This document shows positions 18,000 to 26,822 of a stretch of DNA of 64,000 nucleotides, one piece after another. The number at the start of each line of letters is the position of its first letter. Positions within the stretch are counted from its first letter, which is position 1. Source of the stretch: Agromyces fucosus (GTDB lineage Bacteria > Actinomycetota > Actinomycetes > Actinomycetales > Microbacteriaceae); contig NZ_SDPO01000003.1 in the NCBI RefSeq assembly GCF_004134865.1, positions 434,001 through 498,000 on the forward strand. Reading direction: 5' to 3'. Position numbers and translations under genes: made by a program. Below the pieces are notes generated by a model. That model had not been told where the DNA came from. It searched no databases and was given only the letters and a program-made list of their open reading frames with translations.

Positions 18000-19514
18000 A
18001 TGGACGAGTCCGCCGCCCTCGAGACGACCGCGGCGCGTGCTGTCGAGACCGCCGACCGCGATCGCGTGCTGTGGTCCGATGCCGACCGCGAGTGGGCGAG
18101 CCGCGCGGCGGCGGCGATCGTGGGGGAGCGGGCGAGCGCCGAGGAGTTCCTCGGGCGTCGCGCGCAGCTCGTGCTCGAACGCGTCGGCACCCGTCAGCCC
18201 GCGGTGACGCGCACGGTGCGCGGCATCCGGTGGCGGCCGTGGGTGGGCGTCGTGACGGTGATCGCCGCGTTCGTGTTGGGCCTGCTCATCGACCGCATCG
18301 GCGGCGGATCGAGCATCAACCTGCTCGCACCCCCGGTGTTCGCCCTCGTCGCGTGGAACCTGCTCGTCTACGTCTGGCTGCTCGTGCGTCCGCTGGTGCT
18401 CGGGCGCGGGGCGGCCGGGCCGGTGCGGACGCTGCTCATCCGGGTCGCGTCGGTGCGGGCATCCGGCGACAGCAACCGAGCGGATGCCTCCACCGCCGCC
18501 AGGCGCACCGTGCTCGCCGCGCTGCCCCGCGACTGGGCGCGCGTCGCCGCACCGCTCTACACGGCGCGCGCCGCGCGCGTGCTGCATCTCGCGGCGGGGG
18601 CGACCGCGCTCGGCGTGATCGCCGGCCTCTACCTGCGCGGGCTCGCGTTCGAGTACCGCGCGTCGTGGGAGAGCACGTTCCTCGGCGCCGAGCAGGTGCA
18701 GGCGCTTCTCGCCGTGACCTTCGCGCCCGGATCGTGGATCACCGGCATCCCGGTGCCCGACGTGGCCGCGATCGAGGCGATCCGCGCGCCCGCGAGTGAG
18801 AACGCCGCGATGTGGATGCACCTCATGGCCGCCACGGTCGCGCTCGTCGTCATCGTGCCGCGGCTCGTGCTCGCCCTCGTCGCGGGTCTCGTTGAGCGTC
18901 GCCGGGCGAAGCGCGTGGCGCTGCCGCTCGACGAGCCGTACTACCGCCGCCTCGTCGCCGCGTGGGTGGGCGAGCCGGCGCGGGTGCGCGTCATCCCGTA
19001 CAGCTACACCCTCACGCCCGAGGCGCAGGCCGGGCTCGGGGCCGTGCTCGCGCGGGCGTACGGCAACGCGGCGCCGGCGATCGATGCGCCCGTCGCGTGG
19101 GGCGACGACGTCGAGCAGAGCCAGGCGACGGATGCCGCGGGCAGGGGATTCCGCGACGTCGGTGAGATTCGCCTGCCGCTGTTCAGCCTCACGGCCACGC
19201 CCGAGGAGGACGCGCACGGGGCGTTCCTCACAGCGCTTGGCGGAGGCGGCGGTGCGGCCGGGCGGGGTGCTGCGGCATCCGGAACCAGCGTTGCGCTCGT
19301 CGACGAGTCGGGGTTCCTCGCGCGGTGGGGTGATGACGCCCAGCGGCGCGACGAACGGCGCGCGGCGTGGCGAGAGCTGCTCGAGGCGCACGGGAGCGTC
19401 GCGGTGTTCGTCGACCTCGGCGACCCCGATCTGGCGGCGGCCGAGGCGGAGCTCGCTGCCGCGGCATCCGTTCATGATGGCGGGGCCGCGAATGACGGGA
19501 GGGAGCGGGCATGA
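18000..19514 (+). CDS. DUF2868 family membrane protein
   Basis: 504 aa from ATG 18000. The N-terminal 70 residues are charged and helical. Several hydrophobic segments follow: about 78-93 (WVGVVTVIAAFVLGLLI), 102-125, 190-215, 222-250 and one near 280-300. The C-terminal 200 residues are soluble, with RVIPYSYTLTPEAQ and a glycine-rich linker. The family is uncharacterised but regularly sits directly before a DUF3482 GTPase gene, as here, with the stop and start overlapping (ATGA). The two probably form one membrane-associated unit. The earlier in-frame region upstream of 18000 overlaps the HNH gene and was rejected. Confidence 0.85.
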   Translation: MDESAALETTAARAVETADRDRVLWSDADREWASRAAAAIVGERASAEEFLGRRAQLVLERVGTRQPAVTRTVRGIRWRPWVGVVTVIAAFVLGLLIDRIGGGSSINLLAPPVFALVAWNLLVYVWLLVRPLVLGRGAAGPVRTLLIRVASVRASGDSNRADASTAARRTVLAALPRDWARVAAPLYTARAARVLHLAAGATALGVIAGLYLRGLAFEYRASWESTFLGAEQVQALLAVTFAPGSWITGIPVPDVAAIEAIRAPASENAAMWMHLMAATVALVVIVPRLVLALVAGLVERRRAKRVALPLDEPYYRRLVAAWVGEPARVRVIPYSYTLTPEAQAGLGAVLARAYGNAAPAIDAPVAWGDDVEQSQATDAAGRGFRDVGEIRLPLFSLTATPEEDAHGAFLTALGGGGGAAGRGAAASGTSVALVDESGFLARWGDDAQRRDERRAAWRELLEAHGSVAVFVDLGDPDLAAAEAELAAAASVHDGGAANDGRERA

Positions 19515-21058
19515 GTGACCAGGCGGCATCCGACCGAGTTGATCGGGGCTCAGGTCTCGATACGACGGCTTCGCCGCCTACTCGACCGGCGGAAGTGCCA
19601 GGCCTCGATGCCGGAGCCGTCTCGCTGTCGCTCATCTCGCACACGAACGCGGGCAAGACGACGCTTGCGCGCACGCTGCTCGGGCGCGACGTCGGCGAGG
19701 TGCGCGACGCCCCGCATGTGACCGCCGAGGCGACGCCGTTTCCGCTCGTGCAGACCTCCGAGGGCGACCTGCTCACGCTGTGGGACACCCCCGGCTTCGG
19801 CGACAGCGTGCGGCTCGCGCGGCGGCTGCGGCAGAACCGCAACCCCATCGGCTGGTTCACGTCGCAAGTGTGGGATCGCTATCAAGACCGCGCGCTGTGG
19901 CTCAGCCAGCTCGCCGTGCGCAATGTCGCCGAGCAGGCCGACGTGGTGCTCTACCTCGTGAACGCCGCCGAGGCGCCCGCCGACGCGGGCTACCTCGCCC
20001 CCGAGCTCGAGGTGCTCGAGTACGTCGGCAAGCCCGTGCTCGTGCTGCTCAACCAGACCGGTCCGCCGCGCGAGCGGGCTGCAGCAGAAGAAGCGGATGC
20101 CGCGCGCTGGCGTGCCGCGCTCGGTCCCTCGACGAACGTGCGCGACGTGCTCGCCTTCGACGCCTTCGCGCGCTGCTGGGTGCAGGAGTTCACGCTGTTC
20201 GCGGCGATCGAACCGCTGGTTCCGGATGCCTCGGCGCCCGCCTTCGCCCGGTTGTCAGCCGCCTGGCGCGAGCTGCGCATGCGCGAGTTCGACGCGTCGA
20301 TGGCCGCGCTCGCCGGGCCGATCGCACGGGCTGCTGCTGATCGCGTGACGCTGCCGGCCGAGCCGATCACGAACCGCGTCACCGGCTCGCTCGGCCTGCC
20401 GAATGCGGCACGGACGAAGGCGCGATCGGATGCCACCGATAAGATGGCCGCTCGCCTGCAGGCCGACCTGCGCGCGGGCATGGAGCGGCTGATCGCGATC
20501 CATCGGCTCGAGGGGCGTGCCGCTGACGAGGTGCTCGAGCGAGTCGCCGACGGCGTGCACCTCGACGCGCCGCTCGACGGCACCCGTACCGCAGCGCTCG
20601 GCGGCGTCGTGTCGGGGGCGCTCACCGGGCTCGGCGCCGACCTCATGGCGGGCGGCCTCACGTTCGGTGCCGGCATGGTCGCGGGCGCGATCATCGGGGC
20701 GCTCGGCGGTGCGGGCATCGCGCAGGGGGTCAACGTCGTGCGGGGTCGCACGGAGTCGAGCCTGCGGTGGGAGGAGGCGTTCCTCGACGGGCTCGTGACG
20801 TCGGCGCTGCTGCGGTACCTGGCGGTCGCGCACTACGGGCGCGGGCGTGGTGCGTGGCGCGAGGGGGAGTATCCGTCGCACTGGCGGCCGATGGTCGTCG
20901 ACGCGGTGGTGGCGTCGCAGGAGCGTCTTGCGGTGATCTGGGCGCTGCGGAGCGATGGCGGGGAAGCCGTGCTGCACTCGCTCGAGGGACTTCTTCGTGA
21001 GCTCGCCCTCGGGCTGCTCGACGAGCTGTATCCGGGCACGTTCGACGGCGGTCAGTGA
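19511..21058 (+). CDS. GTPase with DUF3482-type C-terminal domain
   Basis: 515 aa. The Era/TrmE-type G domain is clear: G1 HTNAGKTTL (residues about 43-51), G3 DTPGFGDS near 94, and G4-like LLNQTG near 178. A glycine-zipper hydrophobic stretch near 360-405 (GALTGLGADLMAGG ... GAIIGALGGAGIAQG) suggests membrane insertion or attachment. It is translationally coupled to the DUF2868 gene. The cellular job of the pair is unknown. The last 7 bases overlap the convergent YdeI-like gene. Confidence 0.85.
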   Translation: MSDQAASDRVDRGSGLDTTASPPTRPAEVPGLDAGAVSLSLISHTNAGKTTLARTLLGRDVGEVRDAPHVTAEATPFPLVQTSEGDLLTLWDTPGFGDSVRLARRLRQNRNPIGWFTSQVWDRYQDRALWLSQLAVRNVAEQADVVLYLVNAAEAPADAGYLAPELEVLEYVGKPVLVLLNQTGPPRERAAAEEADAARWRAALGPSTNVRDVLAFDAFARCWVQEFTLFAAIEPLVPDASAPAFARLSAAWRELRMREFDASMAALAGPIARAAADRVTLPAEPITNRVTGSLGLPNAARTKARSDATDKMAARLQADLRAGMERLIAIHRLEGRAADEVLERVADGVHLDAPLDGTRTAALGGVVSGALTGLGADLMAGGLTFGAGMVAGAIIGALGGAGIAQGVNVVRGRTESSLRWEEAFLDGLVTSALLRYLAVAHYGRGRGAWREGEYPSHWRPMVVDAVVASQERLAVIWALRSDGGEAVLHSLEGLLRELALGLLDELYPGTFDGGQ

Positions 21059-21624
21059 AGCGTTTCGCCTCGCTTCAGCATCTCGACGAACTCGGCCACG
21101 CGAGCGGCTCGCGATGCCGGCCGCTTGAGGTTGGCCACGCGGAAGGCCATCGAGAACCGGTTCTGCGCCGACTGCGCCGCGAAGGCCTCGGCGACCTGCG
21201 GGTCTGCGTCGAGGGCCTCCTGAAGCTCGACGGGCACATCCCCGTCGCTCTGCCGGTACGCGTTGTCCCATCGTCCGTCGGCCTTCGCGCGGTCGATCTC
21301 GTGCTGACCTTGCGGGCGCATGCGGCCTTCTGCAATGAGCCGAGTCACGTGACCGATGTTGACCTTCGACCACGTGCTTCGCGGTCGTCGTGGCGTGAAG
21401 GTGTGCAGGTAGTAGTCGGCGTCAAGGGATGACGTCTGGCCATCGATCCACCCGAAGCACAGCGCGACGTCGAGTGCCTCGGCGTACGTGATGCCGAGTC
21501 GGGTCGACGCCTTCTTGCGCAGTCGCAACCGGACCCCGTTCGGATCGGGGTTCGCGGTCAACCAGGCTTCCCATTCGGCGACCGTGTCGACGTGCAGTTC
21601 GGGCTTGCTCACGCGGTCGGCCAT
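21052..21624 (-). CDS. YdeI/OmdA-family protein
   Basis: 190 aa. The pattern EWEAWLTANPDPNGVRLRLR, then ITYAEALDVALCFGWIDGQ and FTPRRPRSTWSKVN is typical of the YdeI/OmpD-associated (OmdA) family, whose biochemical role is poorly known; some members are linked to resistance against bacteriocins or peptides. The C-terminal part (PQVAEAFAAQSAQNRFSMA) belongs to the same family. It is a single-gene unit, convergent with the GTPase gene. Confidence 0.85.
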   Translation of the reverse strand: MADRVSKPELHVDTVAEWEAWLTANPDPNGVRLRLRKKASTRLGITYAEALDVALCFGWIDGQTSSLDADYYLHTFTPRRPRSTWSKVNIGHVTRLIAEGRMRPQGQHEIDRAKADGRWDNAYRQSDGDVPVELQEALDADPQVAEAFAAQSAQNRFSMAFRVANLKRPASRAARVAEFVEMLKRGETLH

Positions 21625-21659
21625 GACGGGAGGTTAGCTCAGACGAGCGACACGACCCT

Positions 21660-22529
21660 CTAGTGGGCGACGGCTCCGGTCAACAGCCCGAAGGATGTCG
21701 CGACTGCTGCGATGACGACAGCGAACACCCACACCGCTCGAACACTGGCGGCTCGCCCCACCGAGCGGCGGAGCGATGCGAACGCGGCGCCGTGGGACGC
21801 ATCGAACGTCTCGATCGCGGCAGCGCCATTGGCGTGCCACGTTCGCGGCATCCCGACGATCGACAGGAGCGAGGAGGCGGGAGCGACTCGCGGTCCACGG
21901 CGCTTGGCCTGAAGCCAGCGCAGGAGCTCTCCCTCACGAAGCACGACGACGTCTGCTGGGCGTTGCTTCACCGTGACCGCCTTTGTGCCGACCAGCACGA
22001 TGATCGGGGTGACTGTGACCGGCGCTCCGCCTGCGGCGGTGAGCCGGCGGGACGCTTGCAGCGCCTCCGCCCGTGCCTTGCGCAGATAGTCGGTCTTCTG
22101 CCCGTTGATCATGAGCATGTGGGCGCCGAGCCAGATGCGCCCACCTGGGTGTCGCTTCGTGTTGATGGTGAAGACCCCGGTCGGGCCGACGACGACGTGG
22201 TCGATATCGGTGTCGTGCTTGCCGATCGGTACGGAGTGGAGCACGGTCCATTCGCCGTTCAGACCCTGAAGGCGGGCGCCGACGGCCAGTTCGCCGAGTG
22301 CACCGCCGTACCAACTCGTCGCGTCTGCTGCGAGGGGTGACCGCCCGAACACCCGAGCGAGCCAGCCACGCGGCGGAGCAGCGGCGTTCAGGGCGAGGCA
22401 CTTCGCGATCAATCCGGCACCCGGGGGGCGGTCGATCAGCATCGGCGCGCGAGGAATCGACGCGCTCTCATTGGGGTGTCCACTGCCAAGTCGCTCGGCG
22501 GGCGGCTGTTCGGAGAGCGGTGAGCTCAC
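21660..22529 (-). CDS. NERD-domain protein with C-terminal membrane anchor
   Basis: 289 aa if started at GTG 22529, which has GGAAGGA upstream; ATG 22442 is a possible later start, and the frame is open to 22712. The NERD core is GALGELAVGARL ... DTDIDHVVVGPTGVFTINTK, with the Glu and the D-x-D/K residues of a PD-(D/E)xK-like nuclease fold. One transmembrane helix ends the protein (AVWVFAVVIAAVATSFGLL). NERD proteins are presumed nucleases or DNA-binding proteins. It is divergent from the secreted nuclease gene at 22747. Confidence 0.82.
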   Translation of the reverse strand: MSSPLSEQPPAERLGSGHPNESASIPRAPMLIDRPPGAGLIAKCLALNAAAPPRGWLARVFGRSPLAADATSWYGGALGELAVGARLQGLNGEWTVLHSVPIGKHDTDIDHVVVGPTGVFTINTKRHPGGRIWLGAHMLMINGQKTDYLRKARAEALQASRRLTAAGGAPVTVTPIIVLVGTKAVTVKQRPADVVVLREGELLRWLQAKRRGPRVAPASSLLSIVGMPRTWHANGAAAIETFDASHGAAFASLRRSVGRAASVRAVWVFAVVIAAVATSFGLLTGAVAH

Positions 22530-22746
22530 GGGGCTCGAGTCCTTCCAGCCGAGGAGGGTTGGTGCAGTAGCGCCAGCGTAGGTCACTGGTGCGACATGAT
22601 GCGCGAGCGTGAGAGGTGCCGCGTGAAATCGAAGCGCGCCCGGGAAGAGTTCCCATTCCCCCAGTTCGGGGGCAGAGCGACGCAAATCGCATCCGGCTCG
22701 GCGTTTGCACACTTACGGTGAGTGAATCCGATCCGAGGAGCCCCCG

Positions 22747-24549
22747 TTGCACCGCCCCTTCATCGCCCTGCTCGCTGCGCCAGCAATCGTTGCCGCTCTG
22801 CTCGTTCCAACCGCTGCCGTTGCCTCCGATCTGGGACCGACGACGACGCCGAGTGCGCTCCTCGCAGAGCTCACTGTGGCAACGGACTCCACGGTGCCCT
22901 ATAACCGCGACCTCTTCGCCGAGGGCATCGATGTGGACGGTGACGGCTGCAACACTCGACGGGAGGTCCTTCAGGCGGAATCGCTCGTGCCGGTCACCAT
23001 CACCTCGGGATGCACTATCACGGCCGGCGAGTGGTTCTCCTGGTACGAAGGTGTCACGCAGACCGACCCGACCACCCTCGAGATGGACCACCTCGTCGCG
23101 CTGAAGGAGGCCTGGATCTCGGGGGCGCACGCATGGACGAACGAGCAGCGGTCCGACTATGCCAACGACCTCGACATCGACGCCACCCTCACCGTCGTCA
23201 CTGGTGCACAGAACAGTGCGAAGAGCGCATACGACCCGACGAGCTGGGTACCGTCACATCAACCGTCGCTCTGCAAGTACGTTTCCGACTGGGTCACCGT
23301 GAAGTACCGCTGGAATCTCACCGTCGACACTGCGGAGCATGCATCGATCCAGTCGTTGATCGACGCCAACTGCGGCGCGACCGAGATCACCGTTCCGCCG
23401 GTTCGCACCGACACGACCCCATCCACCGATCCCTCGCCCGGTGGCGGCGCGAATGCACTGCCCGCTGGAACCCACCGACTGGCAGGGGCTGACCGATACG
23501 CAACCGCCGTCGAGATCTCGGCTCGCTTCAACCCCGGGGTCGAAGCGCTCTACATCGCGACCGGCACCAACTATCCCGATGCGCTCTCCGCTGCTGCAGC
23601 CGCGGGCGCGCGAGGAGTGCCGCTGCTGCTCGTCCAGCCGACCGCGATCCCGACCGTCGTCTCGGATGAGATCGTCCGTCTCGCGCCGTCGAACATCATC
23701 ATCACCGGCGGCACGGGAGCCGTCTCGGCCGGAGTGGAAATGCAACTCGCCTCCATCGCACCTACGTTGCGCCTCGCTGGCGCAGACCGGTACGAGACCA
23801 GTCGGCTGATCGCCACGAACGCCGGGCTGACGTCGTCGACCGCGTTCGTCGCCGACGGCCGCAACTTTCCCGACGCGCTGTCTGCCGCATCGGCGGTCGG
23901 CCATACCGGCGGTGGAGTGGTCCTGCTCCCCGGAAGCGATGCATCTGTGGGCACCTCGACCCGGGATACGCTCCTCAGTGTCGGGGCATCGACCGTGCGC
24001 ATCGCCGGAGGACCGGCCGCGGTCAGTGCCGGCATCCAATCGTCGCTGGCATCGACGTTCGCGGTTGTGTCTCGCCACGGCGGCGCCGACCGGTACGAAA
24101 CCAGTGTCCTCGTGAACCAGGCGATGTTCCCGTCTGCCTCAACCGTGTTCTTGGCGAATGGAACGAACTTCCCCGATGCCCTCGCGGGCGGGGCACTGGC
24201 CGGCACGCTCGGCGCGCCACTGTTCATCGTCCCGTCGGGGTGCGTGCCGAAGGTGGTGCGCGACCGCATCCTCGCGTACAGCCCCTCGACGATCGTGCTC
24301 CTCGGTGGTTCGGGCTCGCTCTCGACTGCCGTGGAGAATCTCACCGAATGCGCTCCGCCGCCCGACCCGACCCCGCCGCCGAACCCCACCCCGTCCAATC
24401 CCGGCAACACCAAGAACTGCAGCGACTTCGCGACGTGGAGCCAAGCTCAGAACTGGTTCAACACCTACTATCCGTACTACGGAGATGTCGCCCTGCTTGA
24501 CGCCGACAACGACATGATCGCGTGCGAGTCGCTGCCGGGGGCGCCATAG
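22747..24549 (+). CDS. Secreted HNH (DUF1524/GmrSD_C-like) nuclease with cell-wall-binding repeats and Excalibur domain
   Basis: 600 aa from a TTG start with GAGGAGC upstream. Order of parts: signal peptide (about 1-27); nuclease domain (about 30-215) with DVDGDGCNTRREVL, the EMDHLVALKEAW His motif, RSDYANDL and the Asn-rich AQNSAKSAYDP helix; a Pro/Thr linker; three cell_wall_binding_2 repeats, each starting [RL]xGADRYxT (about 242, 338 and 440); a Pro-rich linker; and an Excalibur domain (about 550-596) ending DADNDMIACE. The protein should be exported, held on the wall by the CWB2 repeats, and cut nucleic acid outside the cell. The nuclease type is common in secreted actinobacterial proteins; this combination with CWB2 and Excalibur is unusual. 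Confidence 0.88.
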   Translation: MHRPFIALLAAPAIVAALLVPTAAVASDLGPTTTPSALLAELTVATDSTVPYNRDLFAEGIDVDGDGCNTRREVLQAESLVPVTITSGCTITAGEWFSWYEGVTQTDPTTLEMDHLVALKEAWISGAHAWTNEQRSDYANDLDIDATLTVVTGAQNSAKSAYDPTSWVPSHQPSLCKYVSDWVTVKYRWNLTVDTAEHASIQSLIDANCGATEITVPPVRTDTTPSTDPSPGGGANALPAGTHRLAGADRYATAVEISARFNPGVEALYIATGTNYPDALSAAAAAGARGVPLLLVQPTAIPTVVSDEIVRLAPSNIIITGGTGAVSAGVEMQLASIAPTLRLAGADRYETSRLIATNAGLTSSTAFVADGRNFPDALSAASAVGHTGGGVVLLPGSDASVGTSTRDTLLSVGASTVRIAGGPAAVSAGIQSSLASTFAVVSRHGGADRYETSVLVNQAMFPSASTVFLANGTNFPDALAGGALAGTLGAPLFIVPSGCVPKVVRDRILAYSPSTIVLLGGSGSLSTAVENLTECAPPPDPTPPPNPTPSNPGNTKNCSDFATWSQAQNWFNTYYPYYGDVALLDADNDMIACESLPGAP

Positions 24550-24586
24550 CGGCACCGACGCCCGCCAGCAGGAGTAGCCTCCGCTC

Positions 24587-25915
24587 ATGAAGCACTTCTT
24601 CGCTTCGGCACTGCATCAGGTCATCGCCGACCTGACTGATGCTGGCGTCGATACCGAGCAGCTCGCGGCAACCCCGGGCAGCGGTCTCAGCACGGCCATC
24701 CTGCCGCTCATCGCGCTCGCATTATCGCTGACTGCCGCGGTCTGCGTCGGTACGCTCGTCGTCTCGTGGCTGCGGCCGCCCGCGCCGGGTGACGCGCTCG
24801 CCATCGTCGACGCGGAGACGGCTGGCGTGCTGCCGGTCGGGTTCGTGTCGGGGGAGGCCGCGACGCGGTGGCTGCCCGCGACGGTCGTGCTGCTCGCCGT
24901 CAACGGGGTCATCGCGATCGAGGACCGCCGCGACATCCGTGATGCCGCCGACCTGCCCGACGGCGAGCAGGCGGAGCGCGGCCGGGCGAAGGACATCCAC
25001 CTGGTATTCGACGGCGACTATCCGCTCGCGGCTCGCACCGACGTCGAGAACGAGGGCGCCGACGGCACGGTGATCGCCATGCTCGCGCCCGGGCTCGTGG
25101 GCGGGTCGCGCAGACTCGAGCGCGGCGCGAGCGTCGACGTCGACCGGGTCGTCAAGAACAACGGGCAACTGCTCGCGGTCACGCGCGACGGGTTCCGCGA
25201 CGCGGCCGTCTGGTATCGCGAGAAGCGCCCCGGCTTGCGATTCCGGGTGACGACGTACGCGGGCCTCGCCGGCGTGGCATTCGGACTCATCAGCCTCACC
25301 CTGACTGACGCACCGTCGAGGTCGGTTGCGTGGAGCGCGATCGTGATCGGGGCGGCGGCGGTCGCGGTGCGCGTGTTCCTGCCGCGGGCGATTCCACTGA
25401 ACGCGGCCGGCATGCAGTTGCGCGCGCGGGCGAACGAGCTGCGGGCGGCGATCGAGGGGGCGGATGTCCCGTCCGTCGCCGCGGGCGAGAAGCTGCTGCC
25501 GTGGGCGGTGCTGTTCGGCGAGACATCCGTCGTGCGCAACTTCGCGGAGGTCGCGGCGACCTCGGGCACCGTGCCGAGCTGGTACCGCTCGACGGCGCCG
25601 CTCTCGGTCGACCGCCTCGCGTCGTGCCTCGCGATCATCGCCGTCGAGCTCGTGCAACCCATCGGCGTGGGCGGCGGGCTGCTGCAGCGCGGCGAGGACT
25701 CCCGGTTCGGCGTGCCGATGATCGCCGACACCAAGGGGTGGGGCGGCGGGTACCTCGCGGGCGGCGACAACGGCATGTTCGGCGACGGCGGAGGCGGCGG
25801 GTTCGGCGACGGGGGCGGGGGCGGCTTCGACGGCGGTGGGGGCGGGTTCGACGGCGGCGGAGGCTTCGATGGTGGAGGCGGCTTCGGCGGAGGCGATGGC
25901 GGCGGGGGCAACTGA
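24587..25915 (+). CDS. DUF2207-like membrane protein with Gly-rich tail
   Basis: 442 aa. Hydrophobic segments lie at about 36-60, 220-240 and 250-268. The soluble middle (VSWLRPPAPGDALAIVD, then PVGFVSGEAATRWLPATVVLLAVNG) matches the cytoplasmic part of DUF2207 predicted membrane proteins, although the usual large N-terminal extracellular domain is missing. The C-terminal 65 residues are almost only Gly with Phe and Asp, typical of this family's tail. Function unknown. It starts 37 bases after the nuclease gene and may share its transcript. Confidence 0.7.
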   Translation: MKHFFASALHQVIADLTDAGVDTEQLAATPGSGLSTAILPLIALALSLTAAVCVGTLVVSWLRPPAPGDALAIVDAETAGVLPVGFVSGEAATRWLPATVVLLAVNGVIAIEDRRDIRDAADLPDGEQAERGRAKDIHLVFDGDYPLAARTDVENEGADGTVIAMLAPGLVGGSRRLERGASVDVDRVVKNNGQLLAVTRDGFRDAAVWYREKRPGLRFRVTTYAGLAGVAFGLISLTLTDAPSRSVAWSAIVIGAAAVAVRVFLPRAIPLNAAGMQLRARANELRAAIEGADVPSVAAGEKLLPWAVLFGETSVVRNFAEVAATSGTVPSWYRSTAPLSVDRLASCLAIIAVELVQPIGVGGGLLQRGEDSRFGVPMIADTKGWGGGYLAGGDNGMFGDGGGGGFGDGGGGGFDGGGGGFDGGGGFDGGGGFGGGDGGGGN

Positions 25916-25949
25916 GTCGAGCCTTCGCGCCGTCGACTGAGTCGGCCCG

Positions 25950-26660
25950 TCACCCCTTCGTCGCGATGACTCCCCGGTTGCCGTCCTGGTCGGCGATCAC
26001 CGTGAGCGAGGGCGCTTCGCTGTCGACGACGATGGTTCCGCCCGCGGCGAGCGCGGCGGCGACCCGTTGCTCGACCGCCTCGGGCGCCACGTAGACCTCC
26101 AGGTGAAAACGCTGACGCGGGGCCTCGTGCGCGTCGGCGAGGTCGGCGGGCTCGTCGGCCTCCTCGAACCACAGGTTCGGTACCCGCACCGTGGCATCCC
26201 GGATCTCGTCGCCGGGGGAGCCGCGGCCCTGGGACTCGGCGCTGCCGGTCAGCAACGCGGCCCAGACCGGGGCGATGGTCGCCGAGTGCGCCGTGTCGAG
26301 GCCGAGCTCGATCTCGCTGACCGAGGCCGGGTCGGCGGCGAGCCCGTGGTCGGCAGCGATCGAGGTGATGCGTCGTGCGAGGTCGACGTCCTGCTGGGTC
26401 ACCCATTCGACGACGTACTCGGTGCCATCGTCGTCGCGGTAGACGGCGTCGTCGCTGACGAGCTCGAGGTCGACGTACCCGGTGCCGATCGTGACGCGCG
26501 GGTGGTGGCCGAGCACGTCGCCTGCCTCGCCCACGGCGACGACGAACCGTGCGCCGGTGCCGAAATCGTCGATCAGGTATCTGGCATGGAGCCCCTGCGC
26601 GAGCTTGCGCCAGTCGGTCAGGTTGGCAGCGGCGATCTCGTCGCCCATCAGCATGTCCAT
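25950..26660 (-). CDS. Pterin-4a-carbinolamine dehydratase-like domain fused to a VOC domain
   Basis: 236 aa. Residues about 10-105 resemble pterin-4a-carbinolamine dehydratase (LTDWRKLAQGLHARYLIDDF, GHHPRVTIGTGYVDLELVS, RRITSIAADHGL), including the HHP signature of the active site. Residues about 115-236 form one VOC/glyoxalase-like module (VWAALLTG, RQRFHLEVYVAPEAVEQRV, GNRGVI). This fusion is recurrent in actinobacteria, usually annotated only as VOC protein; the substrate is unknown. A fragment of a second copy of the VOC part survives at 36426-36492. Starts at 26660, 26654 and 26645 are all possible. Confidence 0.8.
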   Translation of the reverse strand: MDMLMGDEIAAANLTDWRKLAQGLHARYLIDDFGTGARFVVAVGEAGDVLGHHPRVTIGTGYVDLELVSDDAVYRDDDGTEYVVEWVTQQDVDLARRITSIAADHGLAADPASVSEIELGLDTAHSATIAPVWAALLTGSAESQGRGSPGDEIRDATVRVPNLWFEEADEPADLADAHEAPRQRFHLEVYVAPEAVEQRVAAALAAGGTIVVDSEAPSLTVIADQDGNRGVIATKG

Positions 26661-26730
26661 GGACGCGGAGTGTAGCCCTGCGGCGGCGCGGCGGCATCAG
26701 GGAAGGGGGCTCTTCGAGGAGTCAACAAAA

Positions 26731-26747
26731 ATGAAACACCGTTCCAA
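26731..26747. promoter_or_regulatory. KdgR/IclR-like operator, copy 1
   Basis: ATGAAACACCGTTCCAA is an imperfect palindrome just upstream of the -35 box at 26754. The other strand matches 13 of 17 positions of the site at 28681-28697, with the core AACACCGT identical. The form resembles the TGAAAC..GTTTCA pattern of enterobacterial KdgR, an IclR-family repressor of kdu genes. The IclR gene at 34767 is the natural candidate to bind it (inference). Confidence 0.6.
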
Positions 26748-26753
26748 GAACTG

Positions 26754-26782
26754 TTGACAAATCTGATACGCCGTATCAATAT
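26754..26782 (+). promoter_or_regulatory. Promoter with a 15-bp palindromic operator in its spacer
   Basis: TTGACA (26754-26759) and CAATAT (26777-26782) are 17 bases apart. The spacer contains the perfect palindrome TGATACGCCGTATCA (26764-26778), placed where a bound repressor would block RNA polymerase. The half-site differs from the upstream KdgR-like site, so a second regulator is likely. It would serve the cupin gene and perhaps the rest of the locus. Confidence 0.6.
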
Positions 26783-26822
26783 GAGCAGGAGGACATGCCT
26801 CGAACAGATCGAACGGGAGCCA

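Noticed and set aside
1..18000. Pgl (Streptomyces phage growth limitation) system
   Set aside because: brxA, brxB and brxL are present and pglW is absent, so the operon follows BREX type 1 order rather than classical Pgl.
17931..19529. Long minus-strand open frame of over 500 codons across the DUF2868 gene
   Set aside because: It is Arg/His/Pro-rich and mirrors the real gene; typical antisense shadow in high-GC DNA.
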